Origin: Gloeocapsa sp. UFS-A4-WI-NPMV-4B04
GTDB lineage: Bacteria > Cyanobacteriota > Cyanobacteriia > Cyanobacteriales > Chroococcidiopsidaceae
Direction of reading: 5' to 3'
Assembly (NCBI GenBank): GCA_019359535.1
Contig: JAHHHE010000002.1
Span: forward strand, 1 to 64,000
DNA length: 64,000 bases
Of this stretch, positions 9,857-19,037 are shown piece after piece. Position 1 is the stretch's first letter. Each line of letters begins with the position of its first letter. The notes beneath the pieces were generated by a model. That model ran no database searches. It had not been told where the DNA came from and saw nothing but the letters and a program-made list of their open reading frames with translations. A program made the translations under genes and the position numbers.

Positions 9857-10582
9857 TCACAGATTATCAATTGCCACAACTATTGCAGTAATGTTATCAC
9901 GTCCGCCTTTGGCTTTAGCTGCCTCAACCAGACTAGAAACTGCTTTATCAATATCTGTGGAGTAGAGATAAACAGTAATTTTTTGATCGGAGAGTTCTTC
10001 GGTAAGTCCATCACTGCACAACAGCAAGCGATCGCCTGGTTGAGCATCTAGGGCTTGAACATCAATCTGAGCTAGATCTTCACGCCCCAAGCAGCGCAAT
10101 AAAATATGTCTGTAGGGATGAGTCCGTGATTCTTGTAATGTAAGTTCACCACACTTCAAAGCTCTCGCTACCCAGGTATGGTCTTGCGTAATTTGCTGTA
10201 ACTTTGAAGAGCTAAGTTGATAGAGACGAGAGTCACCAACGTGAGCGCAGTAGGCTTGTTGCTGTCGAAAAACTACTACAACAGCCGTTGTCCCCATATC
10301 AGAGCGTTGTGGATACTTTTGCTGATCCTGCACGATTGCCTTATTCGCTTGCAATAAAGCGCCCACTAATAAAGCCTGAGTAGGCTTATCCGAATCCCAA
10401 TGTTTCGTCAAAAAAGCTTTAATCACAATGGTAGCGATCCGACTTGCTTCTTCGCCCCCTGCGTGTCCACCCATGCCATCGGCGACAATGAAAAACCGCC
10501 CCTCCGGATCAATGTAGTAAGCATCTTGGTTAGCAGAGCGAACCAGTCCCACATCACTAAGACCGGTGAAGCGAAGTTTCAT
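9857..10582 (-). CDS. PP2C-family protein serine/threonine phosphatase
   Basis: This is a metal-dependent PP2C phosphatase of 241 residues, the usual size of bacterial PstP/PrpC-type enzymes, soluble and without an extra domain. Metal-binding and catalytic motifs are all visible: RSANQDAY (residues about 15-22), VADGMGGHAGGEEAS (33-47), GDSRLYQL (near 117), LLCSDGLTEEL (near 187) and GGRDNITAIVV (near 227). It starts 16 bases after the stop of the ABC1-kinase gene on the same strand, so the two are probably one operon. The likely partner kinase is not in the window. Confidence 0.95.
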   Translation of the reverse strand: MKLRFTGLSDVGLVRSANQDAYYIDPEGRFFIVADGMGGHAGGEEASRIATIVIKAFLTKHWDSDKPTQALLVGALLQANKAIVQDQQKYPQRSDMGTTAVVVVFRQQQAYCAHVGDSRLYQLSSSKLQQITQDHTWVARALKCGELTLQESRTHPYRHILLRCLGREDLAQIDVQALDAQPGDRLLLCSDGLTEELSDQKITVYLYSTDIDKAVSSLVEAAKAKGGRDNITAIVVAIDNL

Positions 10583-10598
10583 GACTTGTTATAGATAA

Positions 10599-12335
10599 TT
10601 ATGAAATGCGATCGTAGCGATCAAGGCGGATAAGCAGTCGAATCAGAGCCACCCCTGCCCCTGCTGCTATTAAAGCAGGAAGCAGCGCCAACCATAAATA
10701 ATGATTGACCAATAAAATTGTGGCTGACAGAGTGAAAGCACTAACTATTAAAGCATAAGTAGTGCCAATCTGGAGGTTACTCTGGCGACGCATTAACCGC
10801 TCTGTTTCTATAGAACGAACCCGCACGCGCAGATCGCCGTTTTCCAGTTTCTCTAGAGTATCTTCAAGTCGACGTGGCAGACTCAAGGCTGTACTACCAA
10901 CTTGAGCAGCTTGACGACCTAATTCATTGAGAATGCTTTTGCCCTCAGAGCCATTTCCATTATTCATAATTTGCATTGCAAAAGGTTTAGCAACTTCCAT
11001 AAAATTAAATTCTGGATCTAGACCTTTACCGACTCCTTCTAAAGTAGAGAATGCGCGCATCACAAAGGTGAAGGTAGCCGGAAAGCGAAACGGCTGATTG
11101 TAGGCAATGTCATACAAATCATTACTAATTGCACTAACCGACTGATTTTCAAACGGCTTATCCATGAAATGATCCAGCATATACTGGACGGAACGCCGCA
11201 CTGGCCCCATATCGTCTACTGGCGCAAGCGCTCCTAATTCTACGAGGGACGTGACAACGCGATCTCCATCTTTTTGGGCAATACCAAACAGCGTATCCAT
11301 CAACCCCTCACGAATGTTGGACTTAATTCGTCCCATCATCCCAAAATCGTAGAAGATCAGCGAACCGTCTGGACTCACCGCAATATTACCTGGGTGTGGA
11401 TCGGCGTGGAAGAAACCATGATTAAGCAACTGCCGTAGATAAGCTTCAGCACCCTGACGGGCTACTGCTTTACGATCTATCCCTGCTGCCTCTAAAGCTT
11501 CATAATGACTAATTTTAATCCCAGGTGCATACTCAAGCGTCAGCACTCGTGGCGACGTATAACGCCAGTAGACGCGGGGTACTTTTACCCAATCCTGCTC
11601 ACGAAAGTTACGCCGAAACGTATCAGCATTGCGACCTTCATTGAGGTATTCAATTTCTTCCCACAGAATCCGGCAACATTCCTCATAAATACCCAGCCAA
11701 TCTCGACCGCGCCCCCATTCCGGATGGCTTTGAAAGTAGCGCGTAATTCCCTTAAGAATTTTTAAATCAATTTCAAATAACTTCCGTAAACCAGGCCGTT
11801 GCACCTTGACTACAACCGTTTCGCCTGAGTGCAGTTGCGCTTTGTGTACTTGCCCTAAGCTAGCAGCAGCTAGGGGAATTGGGTCAAAACTGTGAAATAG
11901 CTCAGTAATCTGCTTACCCAACTCTTGCTCAACAATAGCTTCTACCTGCTCGTAGCTAAAAGCTGGTACTTTGTCTTGAAGCTTGGCAAGTTCTTCAACA
12001 TATTCACTGGGAAATAAATCAGCCCTCGTGGAGAACAGTTGCCCAACTTTGATAAAAGTTGGCCCTAAATCTAGAAACTTATTCCGAATCCAGACAGCTT
12101 GTTCCCTACGTCTAGCAGCCTGCTTCGCTTCAGTCATTCCGCCTGGATAGCTCCAAGATTTTTTGTTGAGCCAGAAGCCAGTCGTTAATTTGATTACAAA
12201 GTTCCAAATGTCGAAAAAGCGCCGTTTACTGGAGTATTTTTCCTGATTCCAGCGATATGCCTTTTCTAGATGTACCCTCTCCAGACGCTTGGTGTACCGC
12301 TGGTGTTTAACAGAGTCAGCAGGAAGAACAGACAC
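10599..12335 (-). CDS. ABC1/UbiB-family atypical kinase
   Basis: The 578-residue protein belongs to the ABC1/AarF/UbiB family, linked to quinone and prenyl-lipid metabolism in cyanobacteria and plastids. The family KxGQ motif is FIKVGQLFSTRAD (KVGQ at 96-99). Further motifs are AAASLGQVHKAQL (Ala-rich nucleotide loop), HADPHPGNIAV (catalytic loop) and YDFGMMG (metal-binding DFG). Two C-terminal membrane helices (about 517-560) anchor it. It is complete and followed closely by the PP2C gene on the same strand. Substrate is not known. Confidence 0.93.
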   Translation of the reverse strand: MSVLPADSVKHQRYTKRLERVHLEKAYRWNQEKYSSKRRFFDIWNFVIKLTTGFWLNKKSWSYPGGMTEAKQAARRREQAVWIRNKFLDLGPTFIKVGQLFSTRADLFPSEYVEELAKLQDKVPAFSYEQVEAIVEQELGKQITELFHSFDPIPLAAASLGQVHKAQLHSGETVVVKVQRPGLRKLFEIDLKILKGITRYFQSHPEWGRGRDWLGIYEECCRILWEEIEYLNEGRNADTFRRNFREQDWVKVPRVYWRYTSPRVLTLEYAPGIKISHYEALEAAGIDRKAVARQGAEAYLRQLLNHGFFHADPHPGNIAVSPDGSLIFYDFGMMGRIKSNIREGLMDTLFGIAQKDGDRVVTSLVELGALAPVDDMGPVRRSVQYMLDHFMDKPFENQSVSAISNDLYDIAYNQPFRFPATFTFVMRAFSTLEGVGKGLDPEFNFMEVAKPFAMQIMNNGNGSEGKSILNELGRQAAQVGSTALSLPRRLEDTLEKLENGDLRVRVRSIETERLMRRQSNLQIGTTYALIVSAFTLSATILLVNHYLWLALLPALIAAGAGVALIRLLIRLDRYDRIS

Positions 12336-12510
12336 TTCGTATCCTAAATTTGTTTTTTATAATTGGCGTGAACATCAGCAAGCTGCTAAGGAGCAGGAAT
12401 TTAAACTTAAAACTCTTTACGGGCTGGAAAAAGCGAAAATGTCTCTAAAGTAAGCCAATTTCTCAACAAACTACCTTTCAAACTAGAAATTCCCGCAATT
12501 TTGCTTTCAT

Positions 12511-12837
12511 TTAGACAGAATTGCTCCGATAACGTTGCAATTCGGCTCGTAATAGAGCAATCTCGGCTCTTAGTTCATCAAGCATTGCTTGCAAGTCAAC
12601 TGACTGTGAACCTTGAGAAACTATTGTCGTAGTAGTTCGACTCTGTGTAGTCGTTTCTGCTTCACGATTTGCCCGCTCCATCACTTGCTCAGTAAACTGT
12701 CGCAGATGCTCTCTAGCTTCGGCATCAAATTTGCCAAGTTCGCTTAGAGCATCAGTCAACGCATTTTCCAGCTGCTCATTAAAAATCTCAGCTACAGCTC
12801 TGCCGATAAAAAAGGCTTGAACAACGGGATTTGTCAT
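12511..12837 (-). CDS. DUF6825-like conserved cyanobacterial protein
   Basis: This 108-residue protein starts MTNPVVQAFFIGRAVAEIFN, a well conserved cyanobacterial N-terminus, and continues with an amphipathic helix (QLENALTDALSELGKFDAEA). A Thr-rich linker (TTTQSRTTTTIVS) leads to a short C-terminal coiled coil (LDELRAEIALLRAELQRYR). I believe it is the family called DUF6825, shared with plastids, but I recognise it only by overall look. It has no signal peptide or membrane helix. It is read in the same direction as the ABC1 kinase 175 bases downstream. Confidence 0.6.
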   Translation of the reverse strand: MTNPVVQAFFIGRAVAEIFNEQLENALTDALSELGKFDAEAREHLRQFTEQVMERANREAETTTQSRTTTTIVSQGSQSVDLQAMLDELRAEIALLRAELQRYRSNSV

Positions 12838-13157
12838 AAATTAATTTTTTTCGCCTATCCGCAAAAATTATAACTTGCTTGTATGCAATACTGCTTCAGC
12901 CTAAGTGATGGTAAAGATGTGGGCAAGCTATTCACTACAATCTAGCTATTTATTTACATATCTCTTTTATTTTATCTAACTTTTGTAACTTACAAAAAGT
13001 AGTAAAATATGTTGTATGACCTAAAAACAAAAATAATAAATTTGCTACAGCATGCTAATCAAACATTATTGGTTCAAGTGCTGTTACTTATGGGTTGAAA
13101 CGAGGCGAATCATTTTTTAATGCAGATAAATCTCTAATCTAAAATGAGTTAAGTAGA
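12838..13157. other. non-coding region
   Basis: About 320 AT-rich bases separate the DUF6825-like gene from the CCA-polymerase fusion on the same strand. I saw no gene, hairpin terminator or RNA here. It presumably carries the promoter of the DUF6825-like gene. Confidence 0.4.
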
Positions 13158-15893
13158 TTAGCGAGGATAACGTGCTAATACAAAGGCTTCAGCAGCAGCA
13201 CGAATCTCTGTTGGGGAAGCAACATTAGCGTTGATAACACCATCTAGCGTTGCTGCCAACAAATCATCTAAAATTTGCCGATACTGCGGCCCAGGCTGAT
13301 AACCCAAAGTTTTAAGGTCATTACCATTTAGTGGCGGCTGAACGTTAGCCCAGTAGGTGAGATATTGCCAAATTTGGTGGCGAATTAAGCGCGGACTTTG
13401 CACAGCAAGCAAAATTAGTGTTGACAAGTCGTAACGTCGCAACTGCTTTACAATTTGACTTGGTAGCTGGTAGAGAGGCAAAGCTGCGATGATCTCAGTC
13501 TGTGACTGAGCAAGATTTAGTAGTCTTTTGATACTGTCATCGGGTAGTTGCAGATTGTCAGCAACTTTACCGCGATATTCTGGGTCAAGGTGAGCAATTA
13601 TTAGTTCCAGCCGCAGCAGCCAGTCACTAACAGAATACTCAGATTTCAAGCGCCGCAGACAGCACTCTAACAATCGCAATTGCCGCCATAGCTGTTTATC
13701 TAGCTCTAAAGTGGGATGGATACATTGAAGTGCGCCCAAAGTACCTAGTAGCTGCAATGCTGGTTTCCAGTAGGGCGCTTGCAAAATATATTTCAGTTCG
13801 CTTCTAAGTCGGGTAGAAAGCGCGGGGCGAACTTTGTTTTCTGCTTGAGGTTGATAAATTCCACTAGCTACGCAATACCGAATATATCCTTCTGTTTGAG
13901 GCTCGATCTCAAATCCTAGACGCACCGCAAACCGCACAGCGCGGTAAATCCGAGTAGGATCTTCAATAAAGCTGTTAGGGTGTAAAACTCTAATCTGCCC
14001 TGCTTGTAAATCGAGTAACCCGTTAAAAAAATCTAATAGTTCTCCAGCACGAGGGCTTGTGAGCCTTACAGCAAGAGCATTAATCGTAAAATCTCGCCGA
14101 TATAAGTCTTGGCGAATTGAACTTGCTTCAACTTCAGGATTTGCCGCCGGGTAAGGATAAAATTCTGTGCGGGCGGTGGCAATGTCTATCCAAAGTGAGC
14201 CTAAAGCATCGTCTTTATGCCATAAAAGGGCAGCAGTTTGAAAAGCGCCGTGAACTTCTAAGCGGGCAGTTGGGTAGAGTTGCTGAAGTTCGCGTGCTAG
14301 TTCTACACCAGCTCCAACATCGGCTGATTTATGCAAGCCATCAACTACAAGGTCAATATCTTGAATTAGCAAGGTGTCAGCGCTATCTTTAGCTAGCAAC
14401 AAGTCTCTTACCGCTCCCCCGACGAGATAAAGATGCCAACCGCGTTGTTCTGCTTGCTCAGATGCTGTAGCCAGCAATTTCCAAAATTGCGGGGTAAGGC
14501 GATCGCGTAATAGTAATAGAGTGTTAGGCGTTGGGTATTGGGTGTTAGATATTAAGCAACTGATCCCTGACCCCTGACCCCTGACCCCTTCCTGATGCAC
14601 TTCTCGCAGCACATCAGTACGAGTTACAATCCCGATTAATTCCCCATTTTTTAAAACTGGCAGACGACCGATATCGTAAGTTACCATTAACGCCTGGATT
14701 TCTGGCAGGTTTATATCTGAAGTAATCGTCTTCAGATTTGTTGCCATATAGCCCTTTACAGGCGCGTGGCTGAAGCCGTGATGTAGGGCAATGTCAATAT
14801 CCCGCCGGGAAATAATACCGACTAATTTACCTGCGGCATCAACTACACATAAGCCAGAATGCCCATAACGTAAGAGAATTCGCTGCGCTTCTTCTATGCT
14901 GGTTTCAGGTCGGATTGTCCGCACTGGAGAGGACATTAAATTCCGTGCTGTAGGCGGTTGGGGAATCTGGGCTTTGAGGTTATTAACAAGCTGGTTTAAT
15001 GTTGCCTGTGGCTCTAATCCCCGTAAAGATACAGATGCTGCTTGAGAATGACCCCCGCCGCCGAGAGGTTGGAACAATTCATTTAAATTAGTGCCAGAAA
15101 TTTGCGATCGCCCAATCACGCTTAAGCGCTCATCTTCCCCTACCGAATACCGCGCTGCTAGTAACAAGGCATCAGTTTCAGTTAAATCTATCAGCCGCGA
15201 CGTAAGACTAGATAACCCTGGTACATAACCAGGTGTTTTCAGCAGCACCCAGGAAATTCTGTAGCCTCTAAGTGTTTCAGACTGCAAGTTATCCAGTGAC
15301 TGAGTTAATAGTTCCTGTAACTGGGAAGACAAGCCTGGCTCAACGTACTCAGCGATTAACGGTAAGCTTGCTCCTTGCTGCATTAACCATGCTAAAGCGA
15401 TCGCGTCTTCTGCTGTTGCTCCGCCAAATGTCAGTGAACCTGTATCAACGTGGATGCCCAAAGCCATTACTGTTGCTTCGGCTGGGGTAAGCTTAAGAAG
15501 ACGCGATCGTTGCAGTTGCTGGACAATTAAAGTAGTGGTTGCTCCTACAGGGGCAATATGAGTTTGAGTAGCTGGAATATCTGTCTTGATATCCAGGTGA
15601 TGATCATAAACAGTAATTTCGGCAATTTGAGGTAAATCAAACCACTGAGCTGCCTTACCCAAGCGATCGCGCTGTTGGGTATCTACTACAGTTAGCGATC
15701 TAATTTGTGCTGGGTTAACAGATCGGCGTTCAATCAGTGCATACTCGTCTCGATGCAGCGCCAAAAATTCCTGCACTGTTGGGTGACAGCCGCCAGGTAC
15801 TACAATTTTACTTCCCGGTAGCAAGCGCGTTAGCCCGACTGCTGCTCCCAAGGTGTCAAAATCTGCCGTTGTATGACACAGAATTAAATCCAT
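13158..15893 (-). CDS. DHH phosphoesterase-CBS-CBS-CCA tRNA nucleotidyltransferase fusion
   Basis: The protein has 911 residues and four parts. Residues 1-310 are a DHH/DHHA1 phosphoesterase (HTTADFDTLGAAVG, VVDTQQRDRLG, YDHHLDI, GGGGHSQAAS), related to nano-RNase/c-di-AMP hydrolases. Two CBS domains follow (about 320-435), likely ligand sensors. Residues about 480-911 form a poly(A) polymerase/CCA-adding enzyme (LYLVGGAVRDLL, IDLVVDG, RRDFTINALA, DPTRIYRAVRFAVRLGFE). This architecture is known in cyanobacteria. An insertion of about 25 residues (GVRGQGSGISCL and on) between CBS2 and the polymerase comes from tandem repeats. The stop is at 13158. It would maintain tRNA CCA ends, and the DHH-CBS part may regulate or degrade small RNAs or dinucleotides; that coupling is inference. 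Confidence 0.93.
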   Translation of the reverse strand: MDLILCHTTADFDTLGAAVGLTRLLPGSKIVVPGGCHPTVQEFLALHRDEYALIERRSVNPAQIRSLTVVDTQQRDRLGKAAQWFDLPQIAEITVYDHHLDIKTDIPATQTHIAPVGATTTLIVQQLQRSRLLKLTPAEATVMALGIHVDTGSLTFGGATAEDAIALAWLMQQGASLPLIAEYVEPGLSSQLQELLTQSLDNLQSETLRGYRISWVLLKTPGYVPGLSSLTSRLIDLTETDALLLAARYSVGEDERLSVIGRSQISGTNLNELFQPLGGGGHSQAASVSLRGLEPQATLNQLVNNLKAQIPQPPTARNLMSSPVRTIRPETSIEEAQRILLRYGHSGLCVVDAAGKLVGIISRRDIDIALHHGFSHAPVKGYMATNLKTITSDINLPEIQALMVTYDIGRLPVLKNGELIGIVTRTDVLREVHQEGVRGQGSGISCLISNTQYPTPNTLLLLRDRLTPQFWKLLATASEQAEQRGWHLYLVGGAVRDLLLAKDSADTLLIQDIDLVVDGLHKSADVGAGVELARELQQLYPTARLEVHGAFQTAALLWHKDDALGSLWIDIATARTEFYPYPAANPEVEASSIRQDLYRRDFTINALAVRLTSPRAGELLDFFNGLLDLQAGQIRVLHPNSFIEDPTRIYRAVRFAVRLGFEIEPQTEGYIRYCVASGIYQPQAENKVRPALSTRLRSELKYILQAPYWKPALQLLGTLGALQCIHPTLELDKQLWRQLRLLECCLRRLKSEYSVSDWLLRLELIIAHLDPEYRGKVADNLQLPDDSIKRLLNLAQSQTEIIAALPLYQLPSQIVKQLRRYDLSTLILLAVQSPRLIRHQIWQYLTYWANVQPPLNGNDLKTLGYQPGPQYRQILDDLLAATLDGVINANVASPTEIRAAAEAFVLARYPR
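14521..14590 (-). repeat. simple-repeat insertion in the CCA fusion gene
   Basis: The plus strand reads gtgttaggcgttgggtattg and then four heptamer units of the ctgaccc/ctgatcc type. Such strings are typical intergenic low-complexity repeats in cyanobacteria, yet here they are read in frame as a linker between the second CBS domain and the polymerase domain. The insertion keeps the frame. Confidence 0.75.
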
Positions 15894-16087
15894 CAGTCAG
15901 GGATTAGAGGTATACGGATTACAGGTTAGGAAGGATAGATTAAGTAGCTACTCTCTTACTCATTACTTCCTACTCCCTATAGTGGTGCAATTTCTGATAG
16001 CTTACAAATAAGGAATGCTCGAAAAATAGCAAACGTTACACTGAATAGTTTTTTATCCACTTCAATGCTGTCTTAGGAGAAGCACTA

Positions 16088-16279
16088 ATGTTCACAATCG
16101 TATTCCAATTTGCCTTAGTAGCTCTGGTTCTATTGTCATTTGCCATGATCATTGGCGTTCCGGTTGCCTATGCCACTCCTCAGAATTGGAATGAATCTAA
16201 AAGGCTCCTTTGGGTAGGTTCAATTGCTTGGTTTGGTCTTGTGTTTTTAATTGGCGCATTAAATTTTTTAGTGACATAA
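16088..16279 (+). CDS. psbZ: photosystem II subunit PsbZ (Ycf9)
   Basis: PsbZ is a two-helix thylakoid protein at the edge of the photosystem II core. The 63-residue product has the family pattern: helix 1 (about residues 4-27), a short lumenal/stromal loop with [16 protein letters not shown], and helix 2 (about 40-61) ending [14 protein letters not shown] lies seven bases before the ATG. psbZ directly before ribH is a common cyanobacterial order, but the 209-base gap makes a shared transcript uncertain. Confidence 0.95.
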   Translation: MFTIVFQFALVALVLLSFAMIIGVPVAYATPQNWNESKRLLWVGSIAWFGLVFLIGALNFLVT

Positions 16280-16488
16280 GCAGTTTTAGATCGACGCAAT
16301 ACGTAAATTGCCCCTCAATTGCACCAAAATGAGAGGAGCGCTGAGGCTAGCTCACTTCGTTGATAGTTGTGAGTTTTGAGTTCAGAAAACTTCTGTGATT
16401 CCACACTCACAACTGCGGTTCCGTCCCTTAGTACCCTAGTCTATGCGCCCCTTCTTTGGTCACTTAACACATAACCTAAAAAATAGCA

Positions 16489-17070
16489 ATGGCAGTTTTC
16501 GAGGGAAATTTTACTTCTACAGAACCTTTGCGGTTTGCGATCGTTATTGGACGGTTCAATGACCTTGTTACTAGCAAGTTGCTAGAGGGTTGTCAAGATT
16601 GTCTAAAACGTCACGGCGTAGATCCTAATCCTCAAGGCACTCAAGTAGACTATGTTTGGGTTCCAGGAAGTTTTGAAGTGCCAATAGTGGCTCGGCAGCT
16701 TGCCCTTACCCATCGCTACGATGCAATAATTTGTCTAGGTGCAGTAATTCGCGGTCAAACTCCTCATTTTGATTATGTAGCTGGTGAGGTGGCGAAGGGA
16801 ATTGCAGCAGCTGGTTTTCAAACTGGAGTTCCAGTAATTTTTGGCATTGTTACAACTGATACTATGCAGCAAGCCCTAGAAAGAGCAGGCATCAAAAGCA
16901 ATAAGGGCTGGGATTATGCTATGAATGCTCTAGAAATGGGTAGTCTGATGCGTCAATTGCGCTCAAGTGTCGAATTAGAGCCATACGGCAACAATTCTCA
17001 GTCTCTACCAGCCTCGCTTAGAAGTGCCATAGCTGCTGATTTGTCTACTGCTCCTGAAGAATTAGGTTAG
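16489..17070 (+). CDS. ribH: 6,7-dimethyl-8-ribityllumazine synthase
   Basis: RibH condenses 5-amino-6-ribitylaminouracil with dihydroxybutanone phosphate to form the lumazine precursor of riboflavin. Motifs are clear: [14 protein letters not shown] (24-37), [13 protein letters not shown] (57-69), [16 protein letters not shown] (82-97, with the catalytic His), [16 protein letters not shown] (119-134) and [12 protein letters not shown] (139-150). The 193 residues include a C-terminal extension of about 35 poorly conserved residues, usual in cyanobacteria. No FMN riboswitch is visible upstream; an inverted repeat (agttgtgagt ... actcacaact) lies at about 16364-16415 between psbZ and ribH. Confidence 0.96.
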   Translation: MAVFEGNFTSTEPLRFAIVIGRFNDLVTSKLLEGCQDCLKRHGVDPNPQGTQVDYVWVPGSFEVPIVARQLALTHRYDAIICLGAVIRGQTPHFDYVAGEVAKGIAAAGFQTGVPVIFGIVTTDTMQQALERAGIKSNKGWDYAMNALEMGSLMRQLRSSVELEPYGNNSQSLPASLRSAIAADLSTAPEELG

Positions 17071-17160
17071 TAGGATAAAGAAACAATAGAGAACATACAC
17101 ACTAACAATCTAGATGTACCTTCTCCCCTAACCCCTGAACCCTAAAAAAGAGTTGACAGA

Positions 17161-17189
17161 TTGCAATTATTGTGACAATCTAGTATATA
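17161..17189 (+). promoter_or_regulatory. probable native tRNA-Gly promoter
   Basis: TTGCAA (17161-17166), a 17-base spacer and TATATA (17184-17189) lie eight bases before the first base of the tRNA-Gly sequence at 17198. A consensus TTGACA is also present at 17153-17158 but is too far from the -10. After insertion of the island this promoter is left in front of only the 5' part of the tRNA, with the integrase gene next downstream. Confidence 0.5.
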
Positions 17190-17197
17190 CATAAACT

Positions 17198-17240
17198 GCG
17201 GGTATAGCTCAGTGGTAGAGCGTCACCTTGCCAAGGTGAA
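17198..17240 (+). pseudogene. 5' fragment of tRNA-Gly(GCC), left attachment site (attL)
   Basis: The first 43 bases of a tRNA-Gly (GCGGGTATAGCTCAGTGG and on, through the D arm and the anticodon arm CACCTTGCCAAGGTG) are identical to 27161-27203. After that the sequence departs into the island (aaagaagag), so variable loop, T arm and 3' acceptor strand are missing. It is the displaced 5' end of the chromosomal tRNA gene left by site-specific integration. Confidence 0.92.
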
Positions 17241-17413
17241 AAAGAAGAGAAAAACAGGGAAAAACAGGGACAAATACCCACTCCCTAAATGCCCTTTCTA
17301 AACCTTGGATACTGGCTGGATACTATCCCTGAAAACAATACTTTAAGTATTTATTACTATAGCCACCGTAAAGCCTGGTTCCTTTCAAGTAAGGAAGCTA
17401 AGGTTTTTACAGC

Positions 17414-18622
17414 ATGGATATTTCAGATGGCTCAACGCCGCAGAGAAAAGCGTCTGCTGGCACAATAGCTATTGAAGAAAAGCAGGGTAAGTGGCGTATA
17501 CGTCTACCGCGCAGTATTGCCAAAGATGCGGCTAGATATATCAGCACACGGCTGGACGCTACGCCAGAGAATTTAAGAAAGGTACAGCGCAAAGTCTTTG
17601 AAATTGAAGAAGACTTGGAAGCTGGAAAGTTTGATATCACGTTGGACAAATACCAGTTTAGGCTGTACCTAAGCGTTGTCTCAAAGACATCTAAGCCCGT
17701 TGTTGAGCTAAAGGAATTGTGGGCTAAGTATTGCGTGTTCATGGAACCGCAGCTTGCCGCCACAACTTTCAAGAAAGAGTATGTCATCCGCTACTCAAGT
17801 CATATCAACAGTCTGCCAACTCAAGACATATTCCAGGCTGTATCCATCCGTGACCATCTGCTTAAAACTCTTTCTCCCTACACGGCTAAGAGAACACTGG
17901 CTAGAATATCCTCTTGCTGTCAATGGGCTGTCCGTAATGGGCTGTTAGCTTCTAACCCGTACAAAGAATTGGTTGATGAGATAAGGCTGTCTAAAGAAGA
18001 TGGAGACAGGATAGAACCAGACCCGTTTAACATTGAAGAACGTGACTCTATCATTGCGGCTTTCATTGCTCATCCCATTTACAACCACTACGCACCGTTT
18101 GTCCGCTTTCTTTTCCTTACCGGATGCCGTACCGGAGAGGCAATTGGTTTGCAGTGGAAACATTTAAGCCTTGACTGCCGTGTTATTACTTTCTGCTCAA
18201 GCTATGACAGCTACCTCAAGATAAGGAAGTCTACCAAAACAGGTGGAACGCGCCGCTTTCCCTGCAACAAAACAGTTCAAGGTCTGCTACTCAAGATAAG
18301 ACCGCCATTGTTCAAGCCTGATGACTTTGTTTTTACCAGCACAACTGGCAACCCCATTGACAATAACAAATTCACAAGCCGTATCTGGCGGGGTGGGACG
18401 TACAGTGGCAGAAGGTACAACGGAATAGTCACGCAGCTTATCCAAGATGGCAAGGTTGAACACTACCGCAGTTTCTACAACACGCGCCATACATTCATCA
18501 CAATGGCTCTGGAAGGTGGCATGACTGTCCCACAGGTAGCAAAGCTTGTTGGCAACTCTCCAGAGGTCATCATGAGACATTACGCTGGCAATACCCTCAA
18601 GTTTGACGTTCCCGTTTTCTAA
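17414..18622 (+). CDS. int: tyrosine recombinase (island integrase)
   Basis: This 402-residue phage-type integrase has an N-terminal arm-binding and SAM-like core-binding region (about 1-200) and a C-terminal catalytic domain. Catalytic residues: Arg I in LTGCRTGEAIGL (about 236-247), the beta-hairpin Lys in KSTKTGGTRRFPC, box II YNTRHTF (Tyr replaces the first His, as in many integrases), VGNSPEVIMRHYAG with the nucleophilic Tyr close to the C-terminus. The gene sits beside attL and reads into the island, the usual arrangement. Upstream, repeated short motifs (aaaacaggga twice at about 17249-17270, ggatact twice at about 17307-17325) could be arm-type binding sites. It should catalyse recombination between the tRNA-derived repeats. 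Confidence 0.93.
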   Translation: MDISDGSTPQRKASAGTIAIEEKQGKWRIRLPRSIAKDAARYISTRLDATPENLRKVQRKVFEIEEDLEAGKFDITLDKYQFRLYLSVVSKTSKPVVELKELWAKYCVFMEPQLAATTFKKEYVIRYSSHINSLPTQDIFQAVSIRDHLLKTLSPYTAKRTLARISSCCQWAVRNGLLASNPYKELVDEIRLSKEDGDRIEPDPFNIEERDSIIAAFIAHPIYNHYAPFVRFLFLTGCRTGEAIGLQWKHLSLDCRVITFCSSYDSYLKIRKSTKTGGTRRFPCNKTVQGLLLKIRPPLFKPDDFVFTSTTGNPIDNNKFTSRIWRGGTYSGRRYNGIVTQLIQDGKVEHYRSFYNTRHTFITMALEGGMTVPQVAKLVGNSPEVIMRHYAGNTLKFDVPVF

Positions 18623-19037
18623 CGCTACAAAGATACTTCACTTGTATTACTTTTTGTACTTTATTGGTTAGCGTCCATACAGTTTGACATTAAACTATTA
18701 TCTCTTTGACGTACTTCATTTTGACCATAGCGCAGCCCTAGTAATTATACCTAAATACCATCACCTCTAAAAGCTACAAGCCTTGTGCTGTGCAGTTTCT
18801 ACTGTTGTCTCATAAGCATCAATTTAGAGGCATATAGCAGGCTCAGGAAGGCAGGTTGCCACCTCAAATAGACATTCCATCACAGAGAACTTATACAAGC
18901 CTTCTTGACGCTGTTATCCCCAACTCCTAGAACCCGCTCTGGGTGCAGTCTTCTCTGATGAACAGCAGTAAAAAGTTAAAGCCTGTACCCAGCATTCTTA
19001 CGTTGACGTATACACTTGAACTTGAAGGAGATATCCA
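18623..19037. other. non-coding stretch inside the island
   Basis: About 415 bases between the integrase and the first RHH gene. No coding frame with plausible composition is present on either strand. The region directly before the RHH gene (ttgacgtatacacttg, 19004-19019) may carry its promoter, but the -10 is not clear. Confidence 0.4.
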
